Part shown: one piece after another, positions 7,299 to 16,256 of the stretch
Layout: each line of letters starts with the position of its first letter
How positions within the stretch are numbered: the stretch's first letter is position 1
DNA from: DAIOEK01 sp036746315
Lineage (GTDB): Bacteria; Chloroflexota; Anaerolineae; Anaerolineales; Anaerolineaceae
Length of the DNA: 64,000 nt
NCBI GenBank assembly: GCA_036746315.1
Contig: DAIOEK010000011.1
Location: 1-64,000, forward strand
Reading direction: 5' to 3'
Notes under the pieces: generated by a model
What the model saw: the letters and a program-made list of their open reading frames with translations, nothing else
Databases searched by the model: none
Told to the model about the DNA's origin: nothing
Translations under genes and position numbers: made by a program

Positions 7299-7327
7299 AT
7301 TATATATAAAGCAAGCCACAAAGACAA
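7299..7327 (-). promoter_or_regulatory. hicBA promoter
   Basis: On the minus strand TTGTCT (7322-7327) and TATAAT (7299-7304) are 17 nt apart. They precede a short leader with a strong ribosome binding site for hicB. Confidence 0.65.
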
Positions 7328-7419
7328 TCATCTGAGCATTTCTGTTTTGCAATACAGTTGCACGGTTGATGCCTGCCCGTCATGGATATATACGTTTGGC
7401 CGATGCGGCGGTTGCGGGC

Positions 7420-7447
7420 AATCCGGATTTGCGGATTAATTAATCCG
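7420..7447. promoter_or_regulatory. Paired palindromes upstream of the first chemoreceptor gene
   Basis: AATCCGGATT (7420-7429) and CGGATTAATTAATCCG (7432-7447) are perfect palindromes sharing the half-site CGGATT/AATCCG. They lie about 120 nt before the chemoreceptor start, in otherwise featureless sequence (7328-7566). A transcription-factor site is likely, but the factor is unknown. Confidence 0.5.
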
Positions 7448-7566
7448 GAATTTACCTGAAAATCACTCACCCTTTACACCGTTATCTTTTGATCAGGGTA
7501 AGCTATACACAGATACCGTGGGGTGATTATTCAACCGCGGGGTCATTTATTTTGTGGGAGGCACAT

Positions 7567-9969
7567 GTGTTTAAAATCCGTTCAATACAGGTAAGAATAT
7601 TATTGTGGGTGGCTGTCTGTCTTTTCATTGCCTTGGCGGTCATTACCGGATACAGCGCGATCACTTCACGGGCGAACAGCATCCAGAATGCGAAAGATGC
7701 GCTTACCTCTGAAGCCAACGCGCGGGCTAATCAAATCGATATGGAAATGGAAACGCCATTGGATGCCGCCCGCACCATGGCGCAGATGCTTGCCTCACAG
7801 GTTTCCAGCAGCCAACACATGAGCCGCGCCGAGGTAACGACATTATTGAAGGGTGTGTTGGCGCAGAATCCGCAGTTCTTCGGGGTCTCCACTGAGTGGG
7901 AACCGGATGCCTTCGACGGGTCTGACAGCGTTTTTGCCAATACCAGCAACACCGACGCCACCGGTCATTTTTCGCCCTACTGGTATCGGGATGGCGACAA
8001 GGTGGCGCTCACCTTCCTGCCGCGCATGGCGGAAGATGAAACTGCGTATCAGTATTACACGATCCCCAAGCAGACCCTGCAGGAAGTGGTCACCGATCCT
8101 TATTATTATCCGATTGGCGACAAGCAGGTTCTGATGACATCTTTCATGGCGCCCATTGTGGTCAACGGAAAGTTCTACGGGGTTGCCGGTGTGGATATGA
8201 CCCTGGATTTCTTGCAGGAATATGCTGAAAAAGCCGTTGAATATAATCCCAAGGCGAGCATCAACATCTTCAGTAATTCCGGGATCGTGGCGGCATCGAC
8301 CGGTCACCCCGAGATGATCTCCCAACCCATCAGTGCCATGCACGAAGATTATGAAGAAGATCTTGAAATCATTCAAGCCGGCAAAACACTGATCAAAGAA
8401 GATGAGGGAGATCTTTTGGTGAATATGCCCATGTATATCGGCGGATATCCAAAGCCGTGGGCGGTGCACATGATGCTTCCGGTCAGCGAGACCGTGGCAT
8501 CCGCCGTCCGCTCCATGTGGTTCATGATCATCCTGGGGGTGGTGATTCTGGTTCTCTCCGTGGTGGGGCTTTACTTTGTGGCGGGCGCCATTGCCAGCCC
8601 GATCAAGGTCATTACCAAAGGCGCCAAGCTCCTTTCGGCCGGGGATGCCAATGTAACCGGGCTCGACCCGAAAAAGATTGCATCCATTTCCGCACTTCAG
8701 GATGAGGTGGGTGAAATCAGCCGTGCGTTCGAAGGATTGGTGGGTTATTTCAAGGAGATGTCTGAGAAGGCAACCGCAATTGCCAACCGTGATCTTTCGG
8801 TGGAGGTGGAACCCAAGGGTGAAACGGATGTACTCGGCAATACATTCGTCACCATGATCGCCGGACTGCGCGAAACGGTAAACCAGGTGATGAACAGCGC
8901 CAATCAGGTGACGGAATCCTCCGGGCAGTTGGCGGCAACCGCCAACCAGGCGGGGCAGGCGACCAGCCAGATCGCTGCCACCATCCAGCAGGTAGCCAAG
9001 GGCACCAGCCAGCAGTCCGAAGCCGTTTCACGGACGGCATCCTCAGTGGAGGAGATGGCGCGTGCGATCGATGGTGTTGCGCGCGGTGCGCAGGAACAGG
9101 CGTTTGCAACTTCGAAGGCTTCTGAAATTACCGGGCAGCTTTCCACCGCCATCGACCAGGTTGCCGGAAATGCGCAGGCAGTGGTGCGCGATTCCACCGT
9201 GGCTGCCGAAGCTGCGCGCAAGGGCGCCGACACGGTTTCACAAACGCTGAAGGGCATGGATTCGATCAAGAAAGCGGTGGGAGTCTCCGCCGAAAAAGTC
9301 CAGGAAATGGGCAGCCGCTCCAGCCAGATTGGCGATATTGTCACCACTATTGAAGATATTGCCTCACAGACCAACCTGCTGGCGTTGAACGCCGCCATTG
9401 AAGCGGCGCGGGCGGGTGAAGCCGGCAAGGGCTTTGCCGTGGTGGCGGATGAGGTTCGTAAACTGGCGGAACGGTCTGCGGTGGCAACCCGTGAGATCGG
9501 CGATTTGATCAAAAGCATTCAAACCACGGTGACCGAAGCCGTGCAGGCGATGAAGAATGGCGCACATGAAGTGGAATCCGGGGTTGATCTGGCGAATCAA
9601 GCCGGTTCGGTTTTGGATGAGATTCTTCGCGCAGCCGAGGCGGTCAACACCCAGGCGGTCCAGGCTGCTGCTGCGGCTGATCAGATGGCCGCCTCCGCCA
9701 ATGAGTTGATCGGTGCGGTGGATACCGTCTCTGCGGTGGTGGAAGAGAACACCGCCTCCACAGAGCAGATGGCGGCTTCTTCCTCCGAGGTCACCCAGGC
9801 GATCGAAAGCATCGCCTCTGTTTCCGAAGAGAACTCCGCTGCGGTGGAGGAAGTCTCCGCCTCGGCTGAAGAGATGACCGCCCAGGTGGAAGAAGTATCC
9901 GCTTCCGCACAGGAACTGGCGGCGCTGGCGGAAACGCTGCGCCAGGTGGTGACACAATTCAAGCTGTAA
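7567..9969 (+). CDS. Methyl-accepting chemotaxis protein, dCache-type sensor
   Basis: 800-residue chemoreceptor. The order is: N-terminal membrane helix (about 8-30), a large extracytoplasmic Cache-like sensor with FGVSTEWEPDAFDG and PYWYRDGDKV-type strands and TSFMAPIVVNGKFYGVAGVDM, a second membrane helix (about 320-343), HAMP, and a long coiled-coil signalling domain with the conserved hairpin tip EDIASQTNLLALNAAIEAARAGE. It would relay a small-molecule signal to CheA/CheW, which are not in the window. The GTG at 7567 is chosen because GGGAGG lies 5 nt before it; an ATG at 7489 would add a non-conserved leader. The signalling domain is nearly identical in pattern to that of the next gene. 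Confidence 0.9.
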   Translation: MFKIRSIQVRILLWVAVCLFIALAVITGYSAITSRANSIQNAKDALTSEANARANQIDMEMETPLDAARTMAQMLASQVSSSQHMSRAEVTTLLKGVLAQNPQFFGVSTEWEPDAFDGSDSVFANTSNTDATGHFSPYWYRDGDKVALTFLPRMAEDETAYQYYTIPKQTLQEVVTDPYYYPIGDKQVLMTSFMAPIVVNGKFYGVAGVDMTLDFLQEYAEKAVEYNPKASINIFSNSGIVAASTGHPEMISQPISAMHEDYEEDLEIIQAGKTLIKEDEGDLLVNMPMYIGGYPKPWAVHMMLPVSETVASAVRSMWFMIILGVVILVLSVVGLYFVAGAIASPIKVITKGAKLLSAGDANVTGLDPKKIASISALQDEVGEISRAFEGLVGYFKEMSEKATAIANRDLSVEVEPKGETDVLGNTFVTMIAGLRETVNQVMNSANQVTESSGQLAATANQAGQATSQIAATIQQVAKGTSQQSEAVSRTASSVEEMARAIDGVARGAQEQAFATSKASEITGQLSTAIDQVAGNAQAVVRDSTVAAEAARKGADTVSQTLKGMDSIKKAVGVSAEKVQEMGSRSSQIGDIVTTIEDIASQTNLLALNAAIEAARAGEAGKGFAVVADEVRKLAERSAVATREIGDLIKSIQTTVTEAVQAMKNGAHEVESGVDLANQAGSVLDEILRAAEAVNTQAVQAAAAADQMAASANELIGAVDTVSAVVEENTASTEQMAASSSEVTQAIESIASVSEENSAAVEEVSASAEEMTAQVEEVSASAQELAALAETLRQVVTQFKL

Positions 9970-9990
9970 CTGCGGTTTACAATACAACAG

Positions 9991-10027
9991 AGCCGGCAAA
10001 GATACTTTTGCCGGCTTTTATTTTTTA
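9991..10027 (+). terminator. Terminator of the first chemoreceptor gene
   Basis: A 10-bp stem, AGCCGGCAAA with TTTTGCCGGCT, is followed by TTTATTTTTT. Confidence 0.85.
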
Positions 10028-10300
10028 TGAAATGTGGATGGTGATCAATAGGGTTGAGCCGAAATTCCGGTGAAGTACCGGGAAAAGCTTAATAAAAAAT
10101 TTATATGATATTTTGCCGGTCTTTATTTTCGGTACTCAAGATATCCGTAAGATGATATTACCTGCTTTTTACCTGCCGGTAAATTATCCCCGCAGTGTCT
10201 TGCCAAAAGTAAACTGCCGGAGGATGGCATTTGCCGTGTACCGGGCAAATGGTGAGGCAGGTATCGAATCAACTAACCGGGTAGCAAGGAAGGTCCGAAC
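10028..10300 (+). other. Non-coding leader region of the second chemoreceptor gene
   Basis: No convincing gene is seen. The region contains one clear hairpin at 10228-10251 (CATTTGCC, 8-nt loop, GGCAAATG), about 50 nt before the ATG at 10301, and several copies of short GCCGG/CCGGC words that could pair. A structured leader is possible, but it does not match a riboswitch class I can recognise. Confidence 0.35.
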
Positions 10301-12685
10301 ATGATCGACAATGTAAAAACAGCTGTAAAACTTTTTGGCGGATTTGCCATTGTAATTGTTTTGATGATCGTGATCGGTGTGATCGGGGTCACTTCTACGC
10401 GTTCGTCAGACTTGGGGATGGAAAACATGTATTTCAACCACCTGTTGCCTGCGGAAGAACTGGGCATCGTCCAGGCTGAGGTGTATCGGACCCGAGGTGA
10501 TTCGTACAGGTATCTGCTTGTGGCAGATGAGCGGCTGGATACATATTCCGAGATGCAGCAATCAGATGCTCTCATCAATGAAGCGATGGCGAAATATAAG
10601 GCAACCGATCTGGTTCAATCCGAGGTGGATAGTGTGGCTGGGTTCGATGCTGCCTACCAGGAGTATATAAATCAGGTCCATGGATTTATCCAGTTGGTGG
10701 ATGCCGGGAACGAGAACGGTGCCCTGGCGATGCTGCTGAATGGCGGTGCTGTGGCGAACGCCAGCACGAGTGTCGACACAGCAATTGATAATCTCTTGGC
10801 GGTGAACACACAGGAAGCTGAACGCATCAAGGCGGAGAATGAAATCACTTTTCGTAATGGATGGATCGCGATCCTGGCCACCGTGTTGATCGGCATTCTG
10901 TTTTCGATTGTCACGGCATTTACCATCACCAAAAGCATCAATAAACCGCTGCAGATTATGACCAATGCGTTGAAAAAACTGCAACTGGGGATTATCAGCC
11001 ACGATACGGATGAGAAAACCAAGAAAATATTGTTGGCGCGAAAAGATGAGATGGGGGAAGCCCTGACCGCGCTTGCGGCTACGGAAGATTATCTGACGGA
11101 TATGTCGCATGTGGCGGATACCATCGCCAATAATGACTTGACCGCCGAATTTAAGCCCAAGTCCCAACAGGATCAACTGGGCAGCGCCTTCCTGCGGATG
11201 ACATCCAATCTATTGAATACGGTCAAGACTGTCGGCGAAATGGCGGGTCAGGTCAGCGAGGCCTCCGATGAACTGGCGAGCGCCGCCAACCAGGCAGGAC
11301 AGGCGACCAGCCAGATCGCCACCACCATACAGCAGGTGGCAAAAGGTACCACCCAGCAGACGGAAGGGGTTAATAAAACCGCCTCTTCGGTGGATGAAAT
11401 GGCTCGCGCTATCGATGGTGTTGCACGCGGCGCCCAGGAACAGGCAACGGCTGCCGCCAAGGCATCCACCATTACCGGGCAGCTTTCTTCTGCAATCGAT
11501 CAGGTGGCGGGCAACGCCCAGGCGGTGGTGCATGATTCCGCCAATGCCGCGGATGCGGCGCGCAGGGGTTCCAAAACCGTGGAAAAAACCCTGCAGGGAA
11601 TGCGCTCCATCAAGGAAGCGGTGGGTATCTCCGCTGAAAAAGTTCAGGAAATGGGCAGCCGCTCCGATCAGATTGGCGATATTGTGACCACCATTGATGA
11701 TATCGCCTCGCAAACCAACCTGCTGGCATTGAATGCCGCCATCGAGGCGGCACGGGCGGGCGAAGCCGGAAAGGGGTTTGCAGTTGTTGCCGATGAAGTG
11801 CGAAAACTTGCCGAACGCTCATCCAGCGCCACCAAGGAAATCGGCGGGTTGATCAGGGGCATCCAGGGTACCGTCTCGGAAGCGGTGACCGCCATGGCGA
11901 ATGGCGCCCGGGAAGTGGAAAGTGGCGTGGAATTTGCCAACCAGGCCGGCGATGCCCTGGAAGAGATTTTAAAAGCGTCAGAAGCGGTAAACGAACAGGC
12001 AGAACAAGCTGCCGCAGCCGCAGAGCAGATGTCAGCCTCCGCCAATGAACTGGTCGGCGCAGTCGATTCCGTGTCTGCCGTCGTGGAGGAAAATACAGCG
12101 GCTACCGAGGAAATGGCAGCTTCTTCCTCCGAGGTGACGCAGGCGATCGAAGGGATTGCATCCGTATCTGAAGAGAACTCCGCCGCGGTGGAGGAAGTTT
12201 CCGCTTCTGCCGAGGAAATGACCGCCCAGGTGGAAGAGGTATCCGCTTCTGCACAGGAACTGTCCACGCTGGCGCAGCAATTAAATGAAATTGTCGCCCA
12301 ATTCAAAACGCAGGATAACGATACGCAAAACCTTGCAAAGGAATGTGCCGTATTCATCCAGGCGCATAAAAATTGGGTTGCCCGCGCCCGGCGCATCCTG
12401 GAGGATGTGGAGAAGATCGCGGAATCGGAAACACCATCCCACTTGGAATGTTCCCTGGGGCGTTGGTATTATGGATTGGGACAGCATGAGTATGGATCGC
12501 TCAAACAATTCCAGGATCTGGGAGCGCCCCATCAGAAGTTCCATGATTTGTTGAAGCAATTCGTGGCGGCAAAGAATCACGGCAACACATCCGAAGCCCA
12601 GTCATATTTCGAGCAGTTGGAAAAACAATCTCACGAGGTCTCCAACAGGATCCAGGTTTTGCAGTCGTTCCGGAAAGAAGAATAG
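10301..12685 (+). CDS. Methyl-accepting chemotaxis protein with C-terminal CZB domain
   Basis: 794-residue chemoreceptor. A membrane helix (about 10-32) is followed by a four-helix-bundle type sensor of about 155 residues, a second membrane helix (about 188-208), HAMP, and the signalling domain with tip DDIASQTNLLALNAAIEAARAGE. After the coiled coil comes a CZB zinc-binding domain: HKNWVARARRIL, then LECSLGRWYYGLG with the family Cys, then HQKFHDLL, giving the His/Cys ligands. CZB domains bind zinc and in studied cases respond to oxidants or zinc. GGAAGG precedes the ATG. It looks like a tandem paralogue of the preceding gene with its sensor replaced. Confidence 0.9.
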   Translation: MIDNVKTAVKLFGGFAIVIVLMIVIGVIGVTSTRSSDLGMENMYFNHLLPAEELGIVQAEVYRTRGDSYRYLLVADERLDTYSEMQQSDALINEAMAKYKATDLVQSEVDSVAGFDAAYQEYINQVHGFIQLVDAGNENGALAMLLNGGAVANASTSVDTAIDNLLAVNTQEAERIKAENEITFRNGWIAILATVLIGILFSIVTAFTITKSINKPLQIMTNALKKLQLGIISHDTDEKTKKILLARKDEMGEALTALAATEDYLTDMSHVADTIANNDLTAEFKPKSQQDQLGSAFLRMTSNLLNTVKTVGEMAGQVSEASDELASAANQAGQATSQIATTIQQVAKGTTQQTEGVNKTASSVDEMARAIDGVARGAQEQATAAAKASTITGQLSSAIDQVAGNAQAVVHDSANAADAARRGSKTVEKTLQGMRSIKEAVGISAEKVQEMGSRSDQIGDIVTTIDDIASQTNLLALNAAIEAARAGEAGKGFAVVADEVRKLAERSSSATKEIGGLIRGIQGTVSEAVTAMANGAREVESGVEFANQAGDALEEILKASEAVNEQAEQAAAAAEQMSASANELVGAVDSVSAVVEENTAATEEMAASSSEVTQAIEGIASVSEENSAAVEEVSASAEEMTAQVEEVSASAQELSTLAQQLNEIVAQFKTQDNDTQNLAKECAVFIQAHKNWVARARRILEDVEKIAESETPSHLECSLGRWYYGLGQHEYGSLKQFQDLGAPHQKFHDLLKQFVAAKNHGNTSEAQSYFEQLEKQSHEVSNRIQVLQSFRKEE

Positions 12686-12723
12686 CCGCGGGCAGAAACG
12701 GGATCCATTAACTTTGTCCAATC

Positions 12724-12768
12724 GACCCATTCCGGGTGCATCTGCCCTCTGGAATGGGTCATGTTTTT
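12724..12768 (+). terminator. Terminator after the second chemoreceptor gene
   Basis: GACCCATTCC and GGAATGGGTC form a perfect 10-bp stem with a 17-nt loop, followed by ATGTTTTTG. Confidence 0.75.
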
Positions 12769-12820
12769 GTCCGATTGTGTAGGTTGAAATCCTTTGGCTG
12801 AAAGGCGGGGTATTCTTTAG

Positions 12821-12826
12821 TATAAT
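12821..12826 (+). promoter_or_regulatory. -10 box directly upstream of pstS
   Basis: A consensus TATAAT ends 8 nt before the pstS ATG and no Shine-Dalgarno sequence is present. A transcript from this box would be leaderless or nearly so. No Pho-box-like direct repeats and no clear -35 were found. Confidence 0.6.
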
Positions 12827-12834
12827 AAAAACAA

Positions 12835-13728
12835 ATGTCTTTAAAAAACTTCCTGCTCGCAGCGATCATTCCATTGTTTTTACTCGCCGCCTGTACGAGT
12901 CAGGCTGCTGAAGATTCTTCCGCCTCCGCCAATTACATCGAGAATAAAGGTTCCGACACCATGGTCAACCTTGCCCTTTCCTGGGCAGAGACTTACCAGG
13001 CTGCTTATCCCGAAACGCGCATTTCTGTTTCAGGCGGCGGCAGCGGGACGGGCATCGCCGCGTTGATTAATGGTACGGTATCCATTGCCAATGCTTCGCG
13101 GGTGATCACGACCGAGGAGGTGGAGAACGCCCTCGCAAAGAACATCGTCCCCGTGGAGCATGTGGTCGCCCGGGATGCCATCGCCGTGATCGTTAATCCC
13201 GAGAATCCCGTGTCCGAGTTGACCCTGCAGCAGCTCAGCGACATCTACAGCGGCAAGATCAACAATTGGTCGGAGGTGGGCGGCGAAGACCGTCCGATTG
13301 TGCGCCTCTCCCGCGAGACGAATTCCGGCACCCATGTTTACTTTCTGGAGACGGTGCTGCGCCTGGGCGAGGAGGATAACACGACGCTTTTCAGCACGGA
13401 TACCCTGCTGCTGCCCTCCTCGGAAGGGATCACCGCCGAGGTGAGCGACAATCCCAATGCCATTGGCTATGACGGTTTGGGTTACGTAGTGCCGGAGGTA
13501 AAGACCCTCGCGGTTGCAGCCGCGCAGGGGCAGGCATACGTGTTGCCCTCCGCCGAGAGCGTCAATGACGGCAGTTATCCCATTGCCCGTGATTTGTACA
13601 TGTACACCAGCGGCGAACCGCAGGGTGTGATCAAAGAATACCTCGAATGGATATATTCTTCCGAAGCGCAGCAGATCGTATCCGACCTGGGCTTTGTGCC
13701 CTACCAGGCGGAGGACGGGCAGCCATGA
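12835..13728 (+). CDS. pstS: Phosphate ABC transporter substrate-binding lipoprotein PstS
   Basis: 297-residue phosphate-binding protein. The lipoprotein signal peptide ends LLAAC (Cys20), so the mature protein is lipid-anchored. Phosphate-binding motifs are visible: GSDTMVNLALSWAE, SGGGSGTGIAAL, ASR in the IANASRVI strand, and SRETNSGTHVYF. It delivers phosphate to PstC/PstA/PstB, encoded directly downstream. The stop codon overlaps the pstC start by 4 nt. Confidence 0.92.
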   Translation: MSLKNFLLAAIIPLFLLAACTSQAAEDSSASANYIENKGSDTMVNLALSWAETYQAAYPETRISVSGGGSGTGIAALINGTVSIANASRVITTEEVENALAKNIVPVEHVVARDAIAVIVNPENPVSELTLQQLSDIYSGKINNWSEVGGEDRPIVRLSRETNSGTHVYFLETVLRLGEEDNTTLFSTDTLLLPSSEGITAEVSDNPNAIGYDGLGYVVPEVKTLAVAAAQGQAYVLPSAESVNDGSYPIARDLYMYTSGEPQGVIKEYLEWIYSSEAQQIVSDLGFVPYQAEDGQP

Positions 13729-14621
13729 GAAGCCAGGTGTCGCTCAGCGAGAAGCTGATTACACGGGGCATCCAGGTGTCGGGATACTCCTCCATTCTGT
13801 TCGTTATCCTCATCCTGTATTTTCTGCTCAGTGAAGGCGTCCCGGCATTATTCGAAGCCCCGCTCTCGAGCCTGGCGGGGATTCGCTGGTATCCGATTGA
13901 GGATTATTTCGGCATTCTGCCCCTGCTGCTGGGCACGCTGCTGGTTACCATCGGTGCCGCCCTGGTAGCCATCCCCTTCGGGGTGGGTACTGCGATCTAT
14001 ATTTCCGAGATTGCACCGCAATGGTTGAAGGAAATCCTCAAGCCGCTGGTCGAATTGCTGGCAGGGTTGCCTTCGGTTATGCTGGGCTTCCTGGGTATTC
14101 TGGTGGTCTCGCCCTTCCTGCGCCGTTTCCTGGGCTTGCCCACCGGTCTGACGGCTTTTACCGGTGCGTTGCTGCTGGGCGGCATCGCCCTGCCGACCAT
14201 TGTTTCGGTGGCGGAGGACGCGCTCAACACGGTTCCGCGCTCCTATCGCGAGGCTGCCCTGGCGGTGGGCGCCACCCGCTGGCAGACCATCTGGGGGGTC
14301 ACCCTGCCGGCAGCCAAATCCGGCGTTCTGACCGCGGTAATCCTGGGGATCGGACGGGCGATCGGCGAAACCATGACGGTGATGATGGTCACCGGGAACG
14401 CCCCTGTGCTGCCCATTAAATGGAACTCCCTTTTCGCCCCGGTTCGCACCATGACCGCCACGGTGGCATCCGAAATGGGCGAAGTGGCAACCGGGTCCAC
14501 CCATTACCATGTGCTCTTTCTGATCGGGATCATCCTGTTCCTAATCTCGCTGGCAGTCAATGTAACGGCATCCGCCATCGTCTTCCGACAGCCCAAACGC
14601 TCTGAAAGGATCCTCTCGTGA
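13725..14621 (+). CDS. pstC: Phosphate ABC transporter permease PstC
   Basis: 298-residue inner-membrane permease with six predicted helices and the ABC permease EAA loop, read as YREAALAVGATRWQTIWGVTLPAA. The N-terminal half includes EDYFGILPLLLGTLLVTIGAALVAIPFGVGTAIYISE. The ATG at 13725 overlaps the pstS stop (ATGA), which argues against an earlier in-frame Met at 13647. It overlaps pstA by 4 nt. Confidence 0.93.
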   Translation: MRSQVSLSEKLITRGIQVSGYSSILFVILILYFLLSEGVPALFEAPLSSLAGIRWYPIEDYFGILPLLLGTLLVTIGAALVAIPFGVGTAIYISEIAPQWLKEILKPLVELLAGLPSVMLGFLGILVVSPFLRRFLGLPTGLTAFTGALLLGGIALPTIVSVAEDALNTVPRSYREAALAVGATRWQTIWGVTLPAAKSGVLTAVILGIGRAIGETMTVMMVTGNAPVLPIKWNSLFAPVRTMTATVASEMGEVATGSTHYHVLFLIGIILFLISLAVNVTASAIVFRQPKRSERILS

Positions 14622-15487
14622 ACCGGGCGCAGAACTCGCCGCTGGCAAAGCGCCTGGCAGAACGCCTGGGATTTGGCGCGATGACGGTGATGACCATTCT
14701 TACCGTCATTCCCATCATCGCGGTGGTGATCTATATTGTCATCCAGGGCGCGCCGGCGATCAACTGGACCTTCCTGACCCAAATGCCTTCGGATGGGATG
14801 CGCGCGGGCGGTATTTTGCCTGCCATCGTTGGCACCTTCTACCTCACCCTGGGCACGGCGCTCTTTTCCGTGCCGCTGGGTATCGGGGCGGCCATTTATC
14901 TGGCGGAATACGCCAGCGAAAATCGCTGGACGCGCATCATCCGCATCGCCATCCAGAACCTGGCGGGCATTCCTTCGGTGGTGTACGGATTGTTTGGTCT
15001 GGGTATTTTTGTCATCTCTCTCAAGCTGGGCACCAGCATCCTGGCGGCCAGCCTGACCCTTTCGATCATGACCCTGCCGGTCATTATCAGCACCAGCGAA
15101 GAGGCGTTGCGCGCGGTGCCCAACAGCTTTCGGGTGGTCAGCACCTCGCTGGGCGCCACCCGCTGGCAGACGGTGCGCCGCATCGTGCTGCCGCAATCGC
15201 TGCCGGGTATCCTCACCGGGGTCATCCTCGGGCTGGAACGGGCGGCGGGCGAGACCGCGCCCATCCTGTTCACCGGGGCAACCTTCTTTTTGCCGCAGCT
15301 GCCGCATTCCTCCCTGGATGCCACCATGGCACTGCCCTACCACCTGTTCGTGATCTCCACCCAGGTGCCCGGCATGCCGGTCGAGATCCAATACGGTACC
15401 GCGCTGGTTTTGCTGGTGTTTGTGCTGGGTATGAACATCATTGCCTCGGTGATCCGCTCGCGCGCCCGGGCAAAAAGGCAGTGGTGA
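14618..15487 (+). CDS. pstA: Phosphate ABC transporter permease PstA
   Basis: 289-residue permease partner of PstC. The EAA loop is FRVVSTSLGATRWQTVRRIVLPQSLPGIL, followed by GVILGLERAAGETAPILFTGA, which is characteristic of PstA. The GTG start overlaps the pstC stop (GTGA) and GAAAGGA lies upstream. Confidence 0.93.
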   Translation: MNRAQNSPLAKRLAERLGFGAMTVMTILTVIPIIAVVIYIVIQGAPAINWTFLTQMPSDGMRAGGILPAIVGTFYLTLGTALFSVPLGIGAAIYLAEYASENRWTRIIRIAIQNLAGIPSVVYGLFGLGIFVISLKLGTSILAASLTLSIMTLPVIISTSEEALRAVPNSFRVVSTSLGATRWQTVRRIVLPQSLPGILTGVILGLERAAGETAPILFTGATFFLPQLPHSSLDATMALPYHLFVISTQVPGMPVEIQYGTALVLLVFVLGMNIIASVIRSRARAKRQW

Positions 15488-15491
15488 AAAG

Positions 15492-16250
15492 ATGAACGGC
15501 ATCATCGAGATCGAGCATTTCTCACTGCAATATTCTGACGGCACCGAAAGCCTGCGCGATGTGACCCTGTCGATTCCCGCCAACCAGATTACCATCATCT
15601 TCGGTCCGGCGGGCGGGGGAAAATCCACCCTGCTGCGGGCGTTGAACCGCCTCAACGACCTGGCGGATGTTGCCAGCATCACCGGCTCGATCACGGTGGA
15701 TGGCATCGATGTCTTCTCGCCCAAAACCAATCTCGTGGAACTGCGCCGCAGGGTGGGGATGGTGTTCGCCCGTCCCGTTCCGCTGCCCATGTCTATCCGC
15801 GAGAACATCACATATGGGTTGGCGGTCGCCGGGGTCAAGGACAAAGCCTTCCTCGACCATGTGGTGGAGCAGACGCTCAAGGATGCCGTCTTGTGGGATG
15901 AGGTGCATGACCGTCTGGATTCCAGTGGCTTTGCCCTGTCCGGCGGTCAGCAGCAGCGTTTGTGCCTGGCGCGGGTGCTGGCGCTCGACCCCAGGGTGAT
16001 CTTGTTGGATGAGCCCACCAGCGGTCTGGACCCGATCTCCACGGGGAAGATTGAAGATTCCCTCCAGCACCTGAAGAAGCGCTACACCATTATTCTGGCG
16101 CCGCATTCGGTGCAGCAGGCATCGAGGGTGGCGGATTTCGCCGCCTTCTTCCTGCAGGGAGAGTTGGTGGAGACGGCTCCGGGTAAGGATATCTTTACCA
16201 AGCCTCAAGACAGGCGCACCCAGGACTACGTGGAAGGTCGTTTCGGATAG
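15492..16250 (+). CDS. pstB: Phosphate ABC transporter ATP-binding protein PstB
   Basis: 252-residue ATPase of the phosphate importer. Walker A is FGPAGGGKSTLLRALNRLND, where Ala-Gly-Gly replaces the more usual Ser-Gly-Cys stretch. Q-loop region FARPVPLPMSIREN, signature LSGGQQQRLCLAR, Walker B VILLDEPTSGLDP and switch His in LAPHSVQQASRVAD are all intact. The start is 4 nt after the pstA stop. No phoU follows; the next gene is convergent and only 6 nt away. Confidence 0.93.
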   Translation: MNGIIEIEHFSLQYSDGTESLRDVTLSIPANQITIIFGPAGGGKSTLLRALNRLNDLADVASITGSITVDGIDVFSPKTNLVELRRRVGMVFARPVPLPMSIRENITYGLAVAGVKDKAFLDHVVEQTLKDAVLWDEVHDRLDSSGFALSGGQQQRLCLARVLALDPRVILLDEPTSGLDPISTGKIEDSLQHLKKRYTIILAPHSVQQASRVADFAAFFLQGELVETAPGKDIFTKPQDRRTQDYVEGRFG

Positions 16251-16256
16251 TTTGTT

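Noticed and set aside
10180..10300. Possible cyclic-di-GMP riboswitch before the CZB chemoreceptor
   Set aside because: GGGCAAAT and AACCGGGTAGC loosely recall parts of the GEMM consensus, but the GACGCAAAGCC core and the correct order of stems are missing.
12769..12834. Pho box upstream of pstS
   Set aside because: No pair of 7-bp direct repeats in the usual arrangement could be found. Phosphate control, if any, is not visible here.
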